Shown here: piece after piece, positions 11,492 to 24,415 of the stretch
Position numbering within the stretch: position 1 is the stretch's first letter
Layout of the letters: every line of letters begins with the position of its first letter
The notes under the pieces: generated by a model
The model's input: only the letters and a program-made list of their open reading frames with translations
Databases searched by the model: none
What the model was told of the DNA's origin: nothing
Translations under genes and position numbers: made by a program
Source: Dryomyza anilis
Lineage: Eukaryota; Arthropoda; Insecta; Diptera; Dryomyzidae
Direction: 5' to 3'
Length of the DNA: 64,000 nucleotides
NCBI GenBank assembly: GCA_951804985.1
Contig: OX638136.1
Span: forward strand, 1,987,852-2,051,851

Positions 11492-12150
11492 TGTAGTGGC
11501 GCAACAAATAAAAGCACAAACAAATAAATAAAATTAGGAATTTTTTCTTTCTTACTTTTAATGTCATTTTTGTATTTTTGTGAAATTTGATTTTTAAATA
11601 AATAAATATAAAAATTCATATTCGAATTCATTCTCGCTTTGATAAATTTTCGTACCAAAACTGACATTAAAGATTTTTGTATGACCCCTGTTATTAAAAT
11701 TTTAAATTCACTTTATCGAAAAATGTGAGCTACGAAAATAATATTTAATGTATACTTTTTCCGGTCAAAATTGTTCTTTCTGATTAAGCCTTCGCCAGAG
11801 TTTGTCCATGTAATTTAAGAAGTTACGAAATTTAAACTTAAAAACATACAAATTACTTTAATAGTAAGTACTGGACTAAGGCCACTATTAGCCTAATTAA
11901 TAATATTTAAATTTTAGAATTGCGAACTTGTCGAATTAATTTTTGCATTCATATTTTTTGAAATTTTCTTTAAATTCATTTTGGAATTATTATTATTAAA
12001 ATCGTAAGTGTTAAATCTTATATCTTCTTAATTATATCTTCTTAAATAATTTTTACTTTTGGTTAAAGTATAATCGCATATAAGCAAGGCATATTGGTTT
12101 TTCATCTCAGACTCTTATACGAGTGGCATCTCCGATAAGGGGTAACTGCG
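11492..12150 (+). mobile_element. Putative 3' LTR of gypsy A
   Basis: The left border is a tgtagtggcgcaac start immediately after the polypurine tract. The right border is uncertain because no second LTR copy was found; I place it before the R1 repeat at 12176. A TATAAG word near 12078 may be the promoter. No gene is present. Confidence 0.45.
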
Positions 12151-12175
12151 TTTTTTTATAGTAAATATTTTAATT

Positions 12176-12335
12176 AATAATTATTGCTCTCTAGATTTGC
12201 CACTTCTCATACGATATTTTGCACATAACAACACCGCTAATCGATCGAGAAAACAAAATAAAAACGATATCGCAGCCTCTCTTAGCCAACAGGGTTAGCG
12301 GTGTTATTCGGTCACATACGCATTATTCTAAGCCC
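12176..12335 (+). repeat. Dispersed repeat R1, copy 2
   Basis: Direct repeat of 56-214. It is followed by A-rich unrelated sequence to 12525 and then by the second shared block at 12526-12595. Confidence 0.75.
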
Positions 12336-12713
12336 AAAAAAACAAAAAAAAATTACCATATATTGGGAAAAAAAAACCCAAACCCAAATATAAAATACAA
12401 AAAAATGGACAAAAGTAAAAAGAAAAATAAAGTTAATTGAATTGAATACCGATAGTTAAAAAAAAAAATTAAAATATAGTTACAGTTCATAATAATAATA
12501 ATATATAAGAATAATATAAAAAAGGTAACTTATAGTTAAAATGAAAATATGGTATCAACAACTATACACACTAAACGAATAAAGTCCTTAAAAAAAATAC
12601 AAATATAAAATTTAGTTAAAACACATGCAAGAAAAGGAAAAGAAGCATGCACCGAAAAATACGTATGTTTTAAAGCAGCTATAGTGAATAAAAATAACTG
12701 TAATACTTAATCA

Positions 12714-14640
12714 AACGAGTTGGTAAAGTTAGGTCACATGGGTAAGTTCGGTCACAAATTTACGTCTTATATCCCCATAATTAAAAAAAAATGATGTAAA
12801 AGTATAAAAAACTAATAAAACAATTAGAAAAATATAATTGAGCGACCACGGCTATATTTAAAATTTTATAAGACTAATATTTCATAGATTTGATTTTAAT
12901 AATTTACGGTTCAAATTTCCACTATGAAAACCTGGGAAAAAAAGTGGGCGGATCACGCCCATTTTTTGACCACATATTTTTGTATGAAATACTAGCTGGA
13001 CCCGTTCACAGCTGCGCCCGTGCTAAGTTTTTGTTATTGTAAAACTATATCGTTTATAAAGTGTGGATACATTTACGACACTTTTTACCATTTTAGTGAC
13101 ATGACTACGTCGCTATTTTTCCCGCCCACATTGAACACAGTACCATGCTCCTTTTTCAAATCCCGCTCACATTCCACGTGGCTTATAAAATTTTTAAAAA
13201 TGATCCTTTGTATCGATTTGTACAACTCTGCTATTAGTAAGTCAGGAAATTTTGCATTTTGAAAATTTATATTATCCAAGATTTTTGTACTTTTTGGATT
13301 TTATTGATTTTTGTACATTTTTCGAACTATAATTTAGGAAATATATTTGTGGTTTTCAGAGTAGAATTTATTTTTTGAATAAAAACCATGGATTAAATTT
13401 AAGTCAATTATGTACCAACTTTGTAAGCGGTAGTTATTGATTGAATCTAATAGGTTCTGAAAAGTTGTCGTGCAATAAAGAAGACATTCAAATTAGATTT
13501 GATCAGGCACTTATGCCGTTTCATTTTCTCAACCATATGACTAATTCAGTATATAGAAGAAAACGGCTTCCAGATCCAAGAATTTTTTTTCCATAAAGTA
13601 TGTTTTAAACAGATGTTATTTAGCAGTTCTTGGCATCGAAAGGGTGGGAAGTATTAACTATCTGATAAATCCTATTGACATTTTTGTAGGGGAGGTGCCA
13701 CGCCCTATAATCCAATCCCGTCCATATTCTCGTGATTATCGGAGTTTTAAATATGAAAATTTGTTTTGATTTATTCATTTAGTAATTTTTAATGTTTTTG
13801 TTATATAAAAAATGACACGCCCCTTTATACAATCCCGTCCACATTATACGTGACGATTCTTCTTTTTAATATTAACGTTTGTTTCTATTTTCATAACTCT
13901 GATCAGAAGTTATAGCATTTTTAACGTTATGGTTATATCGAAGTGCCACGCCCCTTTATAAAATTCCTCCCATATTAAGCAAAAAGATAAACAACAACAC
14001 AATACGTTACATTATTAAGCCCAATTTCATGACTGTGGGTATCTTAATTACCAGATATTTTGAATTAAAAGTTCAGTTTTGCCACGCCTCTTTTTGTACC
14101 TTAGAAGCCCTTCGTAGTGCGCCCTCACGTTGGGAAATGAGCACCCTGTGCTAATCTCAAGTTCCTAGGGTCAAATTTATATTTAAATTTATATTATATA
14201 AAAAGAATTAGGAAAATCCGTTGGTTCGTTCTCCCGTGATGCTCTGGCACACACAGGACATTTCATTTTTATATATATAGATAACAATATGTTTTAAATT
14301 TTATAACTATATCTTGAATACTTTTCGAGTTATTAGTTCCTAAAGAGTTATTTAAAACTGACTTGTATGGGAGGTGGGTGTGTCCGTTGACCGATTTGGC
14401 TTATTTTCAAACTAGGTTCCTACTTTTGGCTAAAATATATTGAGACGAAATTTTATCGCATTCTGATCAGTAATTCTGTATTCGGACAGCAAGACGGACA
14501 GATAAACGGATATGGCTAAACGGACTCGGGTAGTGATGCTGATCAAGAATATATATACTTTTCCATACGGGACATCCCTCCTAAGGAGCATTACAATATA
14601 TGCACAGAGCTAATATACCCTGTACCTCATAGGTGTAGGC
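12714..14640 (+). mobile_element. Helentron-associated element H4, interrupted
   Basis: Matches H3 in two parts, 12714-12989 and 14283-14640, with another repeat (12990-14282) inserted between the segments that correspond to 4092 and 4107 of H3. The right end stops at gtgtagg, a few bases short of the usual terminal gtataaaaa, and is followed at once by unrelated sequence containing the hairpin. Confidence 0.7.
12990..14282 (+). mobile_element. CTAGCTGGACCCG-type repeat K1
   Basis: Begins tactagctggacccg and ends with an atatatatag microsatellite, borders that match those of an inverted relative at 21751-22409. Inside are three degenerate copies of a tgccacgcccctttat-type module (about 13690, 13825, 13945). 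No gene longer than chance is evident. The element class is not resolved from the sequence; the microsatellite end suggests a non-autonomous retroposon or DNA element. Confidence 0.6.
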
Positions 14641-14713
14641 CATGCATGTCAAACACGCGGCCCGTCAACCTTTCATCTGCGTCCCGCGAAGACTTTTTAA
14701 ATATTATTAATAT

Positions 14714-15247
14714 AAGATATTGTCTTAACGTGCTCAAGGTCCAGTCAGTACAAATTGGGTGTTTTGTACCAACCAATAAAACAACAAACAATTGGAAAAT
14801 GCATTGAGTGGCAGATCGTACAGCTGTTTCAGAGGCAGCCAAGCCCCTTCATCAGCGATCTTTCTCTGTAGATTCCACATTTCAAGTCGCTAAAGTTTTC
14901 CTTTTCCAATGAACACAATAAGAATTATGTGCATTGAAGAAAGAACCAAAAGCAAAAATGCAAAAACTGCATCAACTCAAGATGCATTTTGCCAATTGTT
15001 TGTTGTTTTATTGGTTGGTACAAAACACCCAATTTGTACTGACTGGACCTTGAGCAAAGGAAAACTTTAGCGACTTGAAATGTGGAATCTACAGAGAAAG
15101 ATCGCTGATGAAGGGGCTTGGCTGCCTCTGATACAGCTGTACGATCTGCCACTCAATGCATTTTGCCAATTGTTTGTTGTTTTATTGGTTGGTACAAAAC
15201 ACCCAATTTGTACTGACTGGACCTTGAGCACGTTAAGACAATATCTT
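14714..15247. repeat. Near-perfect 191-bp inverted repeat (hairpin) with 151-bp loop
   Basis: The left arm 14714-14904 and right arm 15056-15247 are reverse complements with one mismatch and one single-base indel by eye. The loop contains a third, direct copy of part of the right arm (about 14980-15056 against 15157-15230). The arms have short open frames that are mirror shadows of each other. No homology was recognised. A transcript through it would fold into a long double-stranded stem. Confidence 0.9.
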
Positions 15248-15879
15248 AAAATTATCAAGAGGTCGTAAAACAAAAACAATTAATTATTATTAATATATTT
15301 AATAATATTAAATAGTTATTTTATTTTCAGGCGTTAAAATGATTATTATGTATTGTTGTGAATTTTTGTGCAGCGCCATGTATCCAATTTAACAATCCAT
15401 ATATGAAATTAAATTACTAATCTTGGTCAAAAACTTATGCATTTATTAAAAAAAATCATGATTTTTATAGGTACATTATTTTCTAAAATTTAATAATGAG
15501 ATATTAATAAGTTTTATATATAGAGTCTTAATTTATTTTCCTAATTGTCATTTTAAATATTATACATGACTTTGCAAAATGGCATAACATTAATTTTTAC
15601 ATTTTTTTCATCAAGTAATATTGTTTTTTATTCATAAAATTTAATATTTATTGTAAAGTTTTGAATTTTCGTTGGATATATTTCGCCGGCATATATAAAA
15701 AATATATGGTGGCGCATAGTTTTGTACGTCTAACACCGAAAAGAAAATGCCATTATTGTTTTTGATTCGACTATTAAAAATAAAAAGAGAGAAAAAAAAA
15801 TTTGAAAACTTAAAAATTGGACCCTATTTAACAAAACCATTTTCATTGCAAAGATAATGACCACGGGCCACATGTTAAC
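15248..15879. other. AT-rich non-coding stretch
   Basis: No gene or repeat boundary could be supported here. Confidence 0.4.
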
Positions 15880-16520
15880 GTTTAAAAGTAGCAACTTAAC
15901 TTTTTAAGAGCTTGTTCTATTAGCTTTAAAACGAGTAATTAGCGGATTTCTAGCATTTCTAGTTCAAGAGATATTTAAATGTGAACAACCATACAAAAAA
16001 GAAATGGTTAGTACATGTCTCGATACCCTTTATAAGTTGACAAAATGTCATTAAAATCGAAAAGATAAAATCTAAAATTTTACTTTTTTGGTCGATTTGG
16101 TGAGGAATGGACCGTAAGTATTTTTTTTTTGTATTAGACATTCCACACCAAAACTACCAGAGTTCAACACTCACACCCAGAAAAAAATACTGTATAAATA
16201 ATAGTTTTTTACTATTAAAAATATTCAATAGGATAAATTATTATTTTATTTGGAAAATACCATTAAATACTAGAAAATACCATGACATTGCCATTGAGTT
16301 TATATGAAAGTTTTTATTTTTTGTATACTATTAAATCAATAATTGTCCTGTTGACCAATTTTAATGGGATTTGAGGGAATTTTTTTCTGGGTGCACCTTC
16401 TCCAAAGATACATTGGTTCAAAGTTTCAAAAAATGAATCAATAATCACTTTTTGTAGATAAAACTCTTGACCGTAGAATGCAGCAAACCTCGCTTTAAGG
16501 TAATAAAACCTACATCGTCA
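15880..16520. repeat. Dispersed repeat R2 (copy interrupted by a MITE)
   Basis: Several blocks recur at 26395-26480 and 27090-27450, partly in opposite orientation. Shared words include ttagctttaaaacga with its complement and ggttcaaagttt. The copies are diverged and non-coding. Confidence 0.5.
16174..16393. mobile_element. 220-bp MITE
   Basis: Terminal inverted repeats of 15 bp (cacccagaaaaaaat and its complement) bound a 220-bp AT-rich core without coding capacity. Both sides are flanked by ca, a possible 2-bp target duplication. It interrupts repeat R2. Confidence 0.75.
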
Positions 16521-17649
16521 TAAGTCCTAAATCTGAACATCTAATCAATGGTAACTGTTATTGTAATTTAAATTAATTGTTCATAAAAAGGAAAACTTTT
16601 CAAATTTATTCAAATATACAATTATATACGGAATTTTTAAAAACCAACTTTTTCAAAAGTTTAAGTATTGTTTGTATCGAAAAATGTAAAAAAATGGTTA
16701 CCAGTCTGACATGTGATTTATGCCTTGAAGTTTTCTTGAACTTACTTGGTTAACAAAAATCCAATCTTGTTGCTAATTTTTAAAATTTTGTAATTTTCGT
16801 AGAATTAAATTTTATGTTAGGCTAATTTAAACATTTTCCACATCGATATCGCAATGCTTTTCAAATAAATATCGATATATTTTAACTATTTGATGCAATA
16901 TTAGTCCAGAATCGTTTTTATTATCGTTTAGAAAAAAAAAACTGCGATATGTCGCTTTGAACTATTTTTGCTGTTTTAGTACGATTTGGCCTTCGATATG
17001 GTATAAGCAAGTAGTAGTTACAATTTTTCAAAAAACAAAAAAATGTTATGTATGAAAAACTTTATTATATAAATGAGGTTTTAAAAAGGATACTTGGCGT
17101 CACATAAAAGTTCATACAAATATTTTTTAACATTTTTGTTCACTAAGTAATAAAGTATTTTATTACCAAAATTTTTCAACTTTTTAAACCAATTTAAATT
17201 TCTTTTGCTTATATCTCGCAAATAAATTTGTTCACGCATTAACTCAAATGTTTGTATTGTAGAGCGATAATTTTATGCGTCTAATATCGAAAAGACATTT
17301 TCATTATTTTCGTATGTTGGAATTTTAAATATAAAAGAATACCAAAATAATGATAAATTGAAAAATGGCCTTTATCTCAAAAACTATAACCAATTTGACA
17401 AAATGCTATTTTTTGGAATCAGCGCCACAAATGCATCCAATATTTGCTGCTTTTACTGCACCATAATGAATGTAGAGCAGTGTTATTAATATATAACAAC
17501 AAACTGTGTTGTAGGGCTTTCTTGATATAGTTTGAAAGAAGACGTAGAGTTGTACTCAGAGAAATATAAATTTACTACTTTTGTAATAATATTTCTTAAA
17601 AATAACATTTTTGAAAAAATCAAAGCGTCTTAGGGGGGGAGATCGCCCC
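16521..17649. other. AT-rich non-coding stretch
   Basis: No gene recognised. Short words around 17255-17300 resemble 15700-15760, suggesting another old dispersed repeat. Confidence 0.35.
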
Positions 17650-17760
17650 TTTCTGTAGATCCGCTGTACCGTGGAACCAGTGTACCTGCATTCAAGCCGT
17701 TTTGACTGCGGTCGTCAGCCAATCGAAAACGGCGATTTTTTCCACAAGGACTGTTTTAAC

Positions 17761-19933
17761 CAAGGATTGAAACCTAAACGAATAACGGTTTCGATTTCGG
17801 TTTCGGTTTCGGTTACGGTTTCGGTTTTAAGTTTTTATAACGAAACGGTTTCGGTATACCGGTTCGAAGTTACGGTTTCGGTTTTGATATCGGTTTTTGT
17901 ATAAAATTTCTTTTTTTCCATATTTTTCTAATAATTTAACAATGTTTATAGGGTGCTAAGTTATGTTCAAGTTGTGATATTGGGGTAAAAATATTGGGGC
18001 TATGTTTGTTTTTATTTTAGTAAAAATATTGTGTTATATGAATTATTTAATTGATTTCGCCAAGAAACAATTTCAATTCAAAATTTCGTGACTACAAACC
18101 AATGAAAAGCAACATTTTGACTTCACCTGAACAAGAATACATCGGTAAATATTCTTAAACATCATAAGAAGAAGAATATTGTACGATTTCCATCCTTAAA
18201 AGCCAAAGAAATTTAATTTCAATAATTCAATGAACTGCAATATCTGCCTGTATACTTGAAATGTTCGAACTGGTCGAACTTGCACTTTATTTTTCGTATT
18301 TTCTTAAGTAGTTACTGAGATGTTAATAATTTTAAATTTTTTTTCTAATGTTTTATTGCATTACCATTGTTTTTTATTATCTTATTATAATTTTATTTAT
18401 CCTTTTAATGTCCGAAATTGACCTGTTTTGAACAAAAAGTAACAATGGAAAGCGTGCAAAATATATATGAACGTGAACATCAATGAAGATGTGTATTTTT
18501 ATTTTTTTTTTTCAAGACTAAATATAAGCATCTTAAAAATAAGGTCTGTGAAGCACTTTTGAAGCGGTAAATAGCTTCAAAAGTGCTTCAAAAGTCGCTT
18601 CAAAAAGATAAAATAGACAAAACGATGTTGTTTCTCTTGTCTTTGCTATGTTAGTTCGTACATCAGTTGTGCATATTATTATTTTTGTTATACTTTTATA
18701 CATAGTTTTTTTTGTTAATTGTAAAATCATGAAGTTTTCTTAAGTTGAGTTCTATGTGCATTATTTTATTTAACTTATAAACCAAAAAAAAAATAATATA
18801 TGAACATTTTCACAGTTCATATATTAATATATTGCTTTGGGTTTTTCTTTTTTTCACAAATCCGCTGATTCGTTTGAAAGTGCAACAACAACAAAAATGC
18901 GAATAAAGCAGCAAGCTTATGATAGAATTTTTGACAGGAAATTTTTTGTATCACAAAGAAAACTCGTTGTTGTTGCCAACTAGATAGCTGTACATATGGT
19001 GCCATGCAACTGTCTTCTGTCATGCGTCTGTCCGTTGTCATGCGTCTGTCTGTTGTCAAGCGTCTGTTTGTTGCCATGCGATGTTACAGGATAGCAACGA
19101 AGTGTTGTCGTTGTGAAAGTGTGTGTATACGCATCGTAATTCGTAATTGTTGTTTCTCTTCTTTCTGTTAGTGTTCGCTTTATAGCGTTTGAGATTGTGT
19201 TCGGTAAGATAAATGTTACCCCGCTACCCTCGTACGAGTAGCATACGGATTTTTTTAATCCGTATAATAAATTATTTTTTGTTGAAGAAATTAAAAATAT
19301 GGAAAATAAGTAACTTAAAAACAATTAGTGTTCAAATTCTATTCGTTTTCATAATTAATATGCAGTTTAATATATTTGTCTTCGATCTTTAATTTAAAAT
19401 TTAAAAAGTAAAATTTTGCAATATTCTTGCAAGAAAGAGCAAGAAAAGAATTCAAGAACAAGATCATATATACAAGACCAAGTCTAAGTGTGCAAGACCA
19501 AGAACAAGATTACCATTTCTTGTCTTGTTTTTGCAAATGACCATCACTAACCGCTACAAAAATTAATGAAACAAAAAACAAATTTTAGACCAAAGACCGT
19601 TGTTTTGGGAATATTGTTTCTCAAAAAACCACATGTGATTTTTTGCACAACAAAAATTTGTATTTGGAAACTCCAAATTTTATTAAATGACATTTAAACA
19701 TGCCTTATTCTTAAGATCTTCTACATAAAAAAAATATGATTTTCTGTTTCTTTTTATATTTTTTTAAAAGCCGCTTTAAACCGGTATAAAACGGTATAAA
19801 ACGGTATAAAACCGTATAAAACCGGTTTTGGATATCGGTTTATTTCTGATTTTCAAATAACGGTTTCGGTTACGGTTTTAAAAATGAAACGGTTTTAAGC
19901 GGATATCGGTTTCGGTTACGGTTTCAATCCTTG
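17761..19933. mobile_element. Non-autonomous hAT-type element hAT-2
   Basis: A 14-bp perfect terminal inverted repeat (caaggattgaaacc and its complement at 19920-19933) is flanked by an exact 8-bp target duplication, gttttaac, at 17753-17760 and 19934-19941. Both ends carry dense subterminal arrays of cggtttcgg/cggttacgg words, the kind of repeats bound by hAT transposases. The 2,173-bp interior encodes no transposase. It contains an 18-bp tandem repeat near 19010-19080 and simple A/T sequence. Confidence 0.85.
19005..19080. repeat. Short tandem repeat, about 18-bp unit, four copies
   Basis: Degenerate copies of a catgcgtctgtctgttgt unit lie inside hAT-2. Confidence 0.7.
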
Positions 19934-20093
19934 GTTTTAACCAAAGGTTATACAGCAGTTCTCGGTGGCGAAAGGGTGGCAGGGAATAACTTTAAAAACC
20001 TGTAAATCCTATTGAAATTACTTTATTTATAAAAAAAAACACACAAAAAAATCCGATTTCCAGAAACATTGTAGCTAAATATAACTATGTCAA

Positions 20094-20700
20094 CACTCCA
20101 ATCTGATTTAGGAGTAGTAAATTTGCTACATTTATTACAGTTAATTTACTGATTTTTTTAAATAAAAACACTAATACGTTCATAAAAAAAAATATGACGT
20201 GTTTTTCTTGAAAAATATGTTATTTTACACTGAACTGTTTTGAGCTAAATCGCACTTTTAAAATGGATTCTGTATTGTTTTCTGTAAGCACATTCAAGTG
20301 TGTAAAAATGACGTCTAGCTCACTTACATATATGTGTAACAAGATCATTAGCTGACGCCAACGCTCTTGTCTGCGCCATTTTAGAAGACTCTACAGAAAA
20401 GAAAACTTACATTTATTAAATAAAATATGCAAGGGGGCGGATTGTTGGTGAATGTGATTATAATAATATTTAACCTTAAAAAACTACCCGTTCTGTTGTG
20501 CTTTTTTAACACACATTATGTGAATAAATACAGGGTTTTTTGTGTATTTTTACCACTCATAAAATTGTATTTTGACACTACAGATGTGTACTAGTTTTAC
20601 ATACTTTTATGTGTAAATTTTATTTTTACACATTCGTTGGACATTAATAAGGGGAAACCGGTTTCCTACATTTATTACAGTACATTTTTTTTTTGGAGTG
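20094..20700. mobile_element. MITE-like element M1
   Basis: Short inverted termini (cactccaa and ttggagtg) enclose 607 bp. A ctacatttattacag word lies in direct orientation near both ends, and the right 160 bp is repeated at 26231-26393. No coding capacity and no certain target duplication. Confidence 0.5.
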
Positions 20701-21216
20701 AAGCGCACTGAATCCTTTAGGCCTCCAACTCCATCACCACATTGATGGATCTACGAGTATTAATATGTTTAAAATTTTTGTAAGGAAATTTACGTACACA
20801 ATTTTTGAACATGTTATTATTCGTAAGATGAGTCGAATTCTCGTCTACCGAACCTTACAGCGAATCAATCAAAATAAAAGGATATTAATGACTTATAGAT
20901 AAATGGATTAATCATTTATGATAGTTGCGTAATCATTAAAGAAAACACAGCTTGACTCATGTTTATTGAAACCTGTATCATGTTGATCTATAGATTATCA
21001 AAAACGGTCAATTCAACCAATGGATGATATCGTTACGCTGTCCTTCAGATATCGTATGGATTAGATACTAAAAACAAAAAAAAAATCCAAACCAAACATT
21101 ACAAGTAGCCGGCCTTCATGACTGCATTGCATGGACAAAGCCGCACGTCTCGTGCAAAAATATTAAAATAAAAAAATGTTTGCAATTTCAAGAACTTAAA
21201 GGAACGAAGGTGGCAA
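20701..21216. other. Non-coding stretch
   Basis: Nothing recognised in this interval. Confidence 0.4.
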
Positions 21217-21750
21217 TGTTATGTTTTGAGAATCGATGTTGTGACGGTACCATTTGAGGGTGAAATAGCGACCGCACATTTACGTCGGTAAAAGTATAAT
21301 CGGTGTGAAAATCAACGCCGTCGACACAGCGAGGTACCGACAACAGGAACGAAAATCACCAATACCCACCAGTGAGTGAAACTACAAAGTATAACCAACA
21401 CACTCTCACTGGTGGGTGAAGGCATAGACACACCAACAGCATGAACAACGGGTGTTTAATTAAACATATACTCACCAGTGAGCGAAGCTGAACAGAGGAA
21501 GGCCGACGCATCTGAGGAACAGCACTTCAGTAGTGATTGTAAAGTGGTCGAGTTCTCGTGTGATAAATGTAAAGTTAAATTGTGGACATGCAGCAGTTGT
21601 TAGAATTTATAATTAGTAAAGTTGTTAGTTAATGTGAATTAATAAAGTTAATTGTTGTAATTTAAACCAAACATAGAGTGTTTTTATTTTGTTCATAATC
21701 CAGAGATACGAACATGAAGAATAGTTTCCGTAGACTGAATTTTCGTAACA
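21217..21750 (+). mobile_element. Diverged solo LTR related to the gypsy C family
   Basis: The right half is the reverse complement of gypsy C LTRs with substitutions. It ends gtagactgaattttcgtaaca, and cgcatctgagg matches the C LTR transcript region. The left border, tgttatgttttgag, is placed by expected length (534 bp against 541 for C LTRs). A local inverted repeat (cccaccagtgagtgaa and its partner about 45 bp later) lies in the middle. No internal region is attached. Confidence 0.6.
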
Positions 21751-22830
<1,080 letters not shown>

Positions 22831-22844
22831 ATATATATATATAT

Positions 22845-23318
22845 TGTTACGAAAATTCAGTTTACGGAAAACTGTTCTACGAGTTCGTATCGCTGGATTG
22901 TGTACAAAATAAAAACGCACTTATATTTGTTTTTAACTAATATTATTTCAACTAGTATTAATTAACTTTATTACTTTACACCTTAAAGAATAATCACTTA
23001 TATCAACTGCTGAATTACTACAATTTATCTGTACAATGTTCACTCACCAGACGCACTAGTTCACTATTAAATCACAACTGAAGTACAGTGCCTCAGATGC
23101 GCGGCCTTATATACTGCAGACATCAGTTCGACACGTTTCGACAAGCTTCGACTTGTTTCGAAAACCTTCTACTCGTTTCGTGAATGACGTATGCTATTGG
23201 CATCTCATTTGCACTGATGTGTTTTAATGTGCTGATCTTCCATCTCTTTCTCGCACATTGCATAGTGCGCTGAATGATCTTCCGTCTCTTTCTAACACAT
23301 TGCTTAGTGCGCTGAATG
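22845..23318 (-). mobile_element. Partial LTR of the gypsy C family
   Basis: Starts tgttacgaaaattcag exactly like the C LTRs of the 32-64 kb array and matches them through cttagtgcgctgaatgg, where a TA run replaces the last 80 bp or so. On the minus strand a TATATAAGG box is retained near 23105. Confidence 0.8.
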
Positions 23319-23323
23319 GTTTA

Positions 23324-23407
<84 letters not shown>
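23319..23407. repeat. (TA)n microsatellite
   Basis: About 45 TA units lie between the partial LTR and gypsy B. Confidence 0.95.
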
Positions 23408-23410
<3 letters not shown>

Positions 23411-23585
23411 GGCGTACTCGCACTACTTTAATAATTTCTACCTTATAATCACTTTGTTAATATTAATTTTCATCTTTATAAATTTTGTTTTTATGTTATA
23501 AATTTTCTTAAATAAAATTAGTCAAAAAAGTTTCTCAAAAAGATTAGTCAATTTTTTACGTTCAACTATAAATTGGTGACCCCGA
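23408..23585 (+). mobile_element. 5' LTR fragment and primer-binding site of gypsy B
   Basis: A short LTR-like stretch starting tgtggcgtactcg is followed at 23574-23585 by tggtgaccccga, which matches the tRNA-Trp-type primer site of CsRn1/Kabuki-like elements. The LTR right border is within a few bases of 23570. The 5' part of the LTR may be lost to the TA run. No 3' LTR was found. Confidence 0.6.
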
Positions 23586-23609
23586 ATTTTAACGCGCATC
23601 TTTTGAAAA

Positions 23610-24190
23610 ATGTTTTCACGTTCGTCAACACCTACAGTTAGTGCAACAAATCCTGCTACGCAAACACCGCCTGCAGAACCAGTTCCACAGCAAGAATTAA
23701 TTACAAGCGCTCCGGAAGTCGCAGCCGCATCTACATCAACTTTTCAAAAACTGCCTCCGTTTTGGGCCGAACAACCGCAACTTTTGTTTATTCTGGTCGA
23801 GTCCGCCTGAGGTCAGAAAGTACGATACAATAAAGGAGCGGTTAATTGCGTCCTTTGCAATTTCAGAGGATGCAAAACTAAAAAAGCTATTTGTTTGACT
23901 AGTAATGGGTGATTAAAACCGTCCTATTTTCTTCAATCAATGAAGGCACTTGCTGAGGGAATCAACCAGCTCACGGCAAAAATCGATGCTCTAGACAAAA
24001 AATTTGGAGACGCTGTTAGAGGTAGACAGAGAGTTCGAGATAGCTTGCATTTCAACAATCGCGAGCAACGTCGACGTAGTCGCAGCAAGTCAAGGAAACG
24101 TGCAGATTGTTGCTGGTATCATAATTGTTTTGATACAAAGGCTCGCTCATGCATTCAACCATGCACTTACTCTCAATCAAAAAACTAAAC
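23610..24190 (+). pseudogene. gag: Gypsy B gag
   Basis: The start at 23610 is 25 bp after the primer site and opens a Pro/Thr/Ala-rich N terminus followed by LPPFWAEQPQL, a segment typical of CsRn1-group Gag. A frame break near 23800 and an internal deletion follow. The C-terminal part (23940-24188) has a basic region and ends with CWYHNCFDTKARSCIQPC, the Cys/His arrangement this group uses instead of a CCHC knuckle. Broken and non-functional. Confidence 0.7.
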
Positions 24191-24415
24191 ATGGTTTCGG
24201 GAAAAGCGGCTCCCGAAATACCGTTGTTGACAGCAGGCCGCTTACTTATTAAGGATCGTCTTTCTAACAGAATATTTCTAATCGTCACAGGCGCTGATGT
24301 TTCAGTGATTCCACCATCCGGTCTAAAAACAACAAAAATATTAATTATTCTCTTAAATTATTCGCTGCAAATGGAACTGAAATTAAAACGTATGGAACGA
24401 AACTACTGCAAGTGA
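24191..24415 (+). pseudogene. pro: Gypsy B protease
   Basis: The retropepsin motif region reads LIVTGADVSVIPPS. The catalytic aspartate of the expected DTGA motif is replaced by valine, so even an intact frame would be inactive. A frame break follows before the RT-containing frame. Confidence 0.65.

Larger units (their letters stand above)
17650..20035 (+). mobile_element. K-type repeat fragment split by hAT-2
   Basis: The two flanks of hAT-2 (17650-17752 and 19942-20035), once joined, resemble the middle of K1 (13560-13680). Shared words include gcgaaagggtgg and aaatcctattga. The outer borders are unclear. Confidence 0.45.

Noticed and set aside
14640..15880. A whole hAT element bounded by ggcccg-type words around the hairpin
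   Set aside because: gcatgtcaaacacgcggcccg at the left and cgggccacatg near 15860 are suggestive, but I could not find matching ends or a target duplication.
17671..17904. Val/Ser-rich 77-residue frame
   Set aside because: Its second half is the cggtttcgg subterminal array of hAT-2, and it crosses the element border.
18980..19324. 114-residue minus-strand frame inside hAT-2 as a transposase remnant
   Set aside because: It contains the 18-bp tandem repeat and Thr/Arg low complexity, with no hAT dimerisation or DDE motif.
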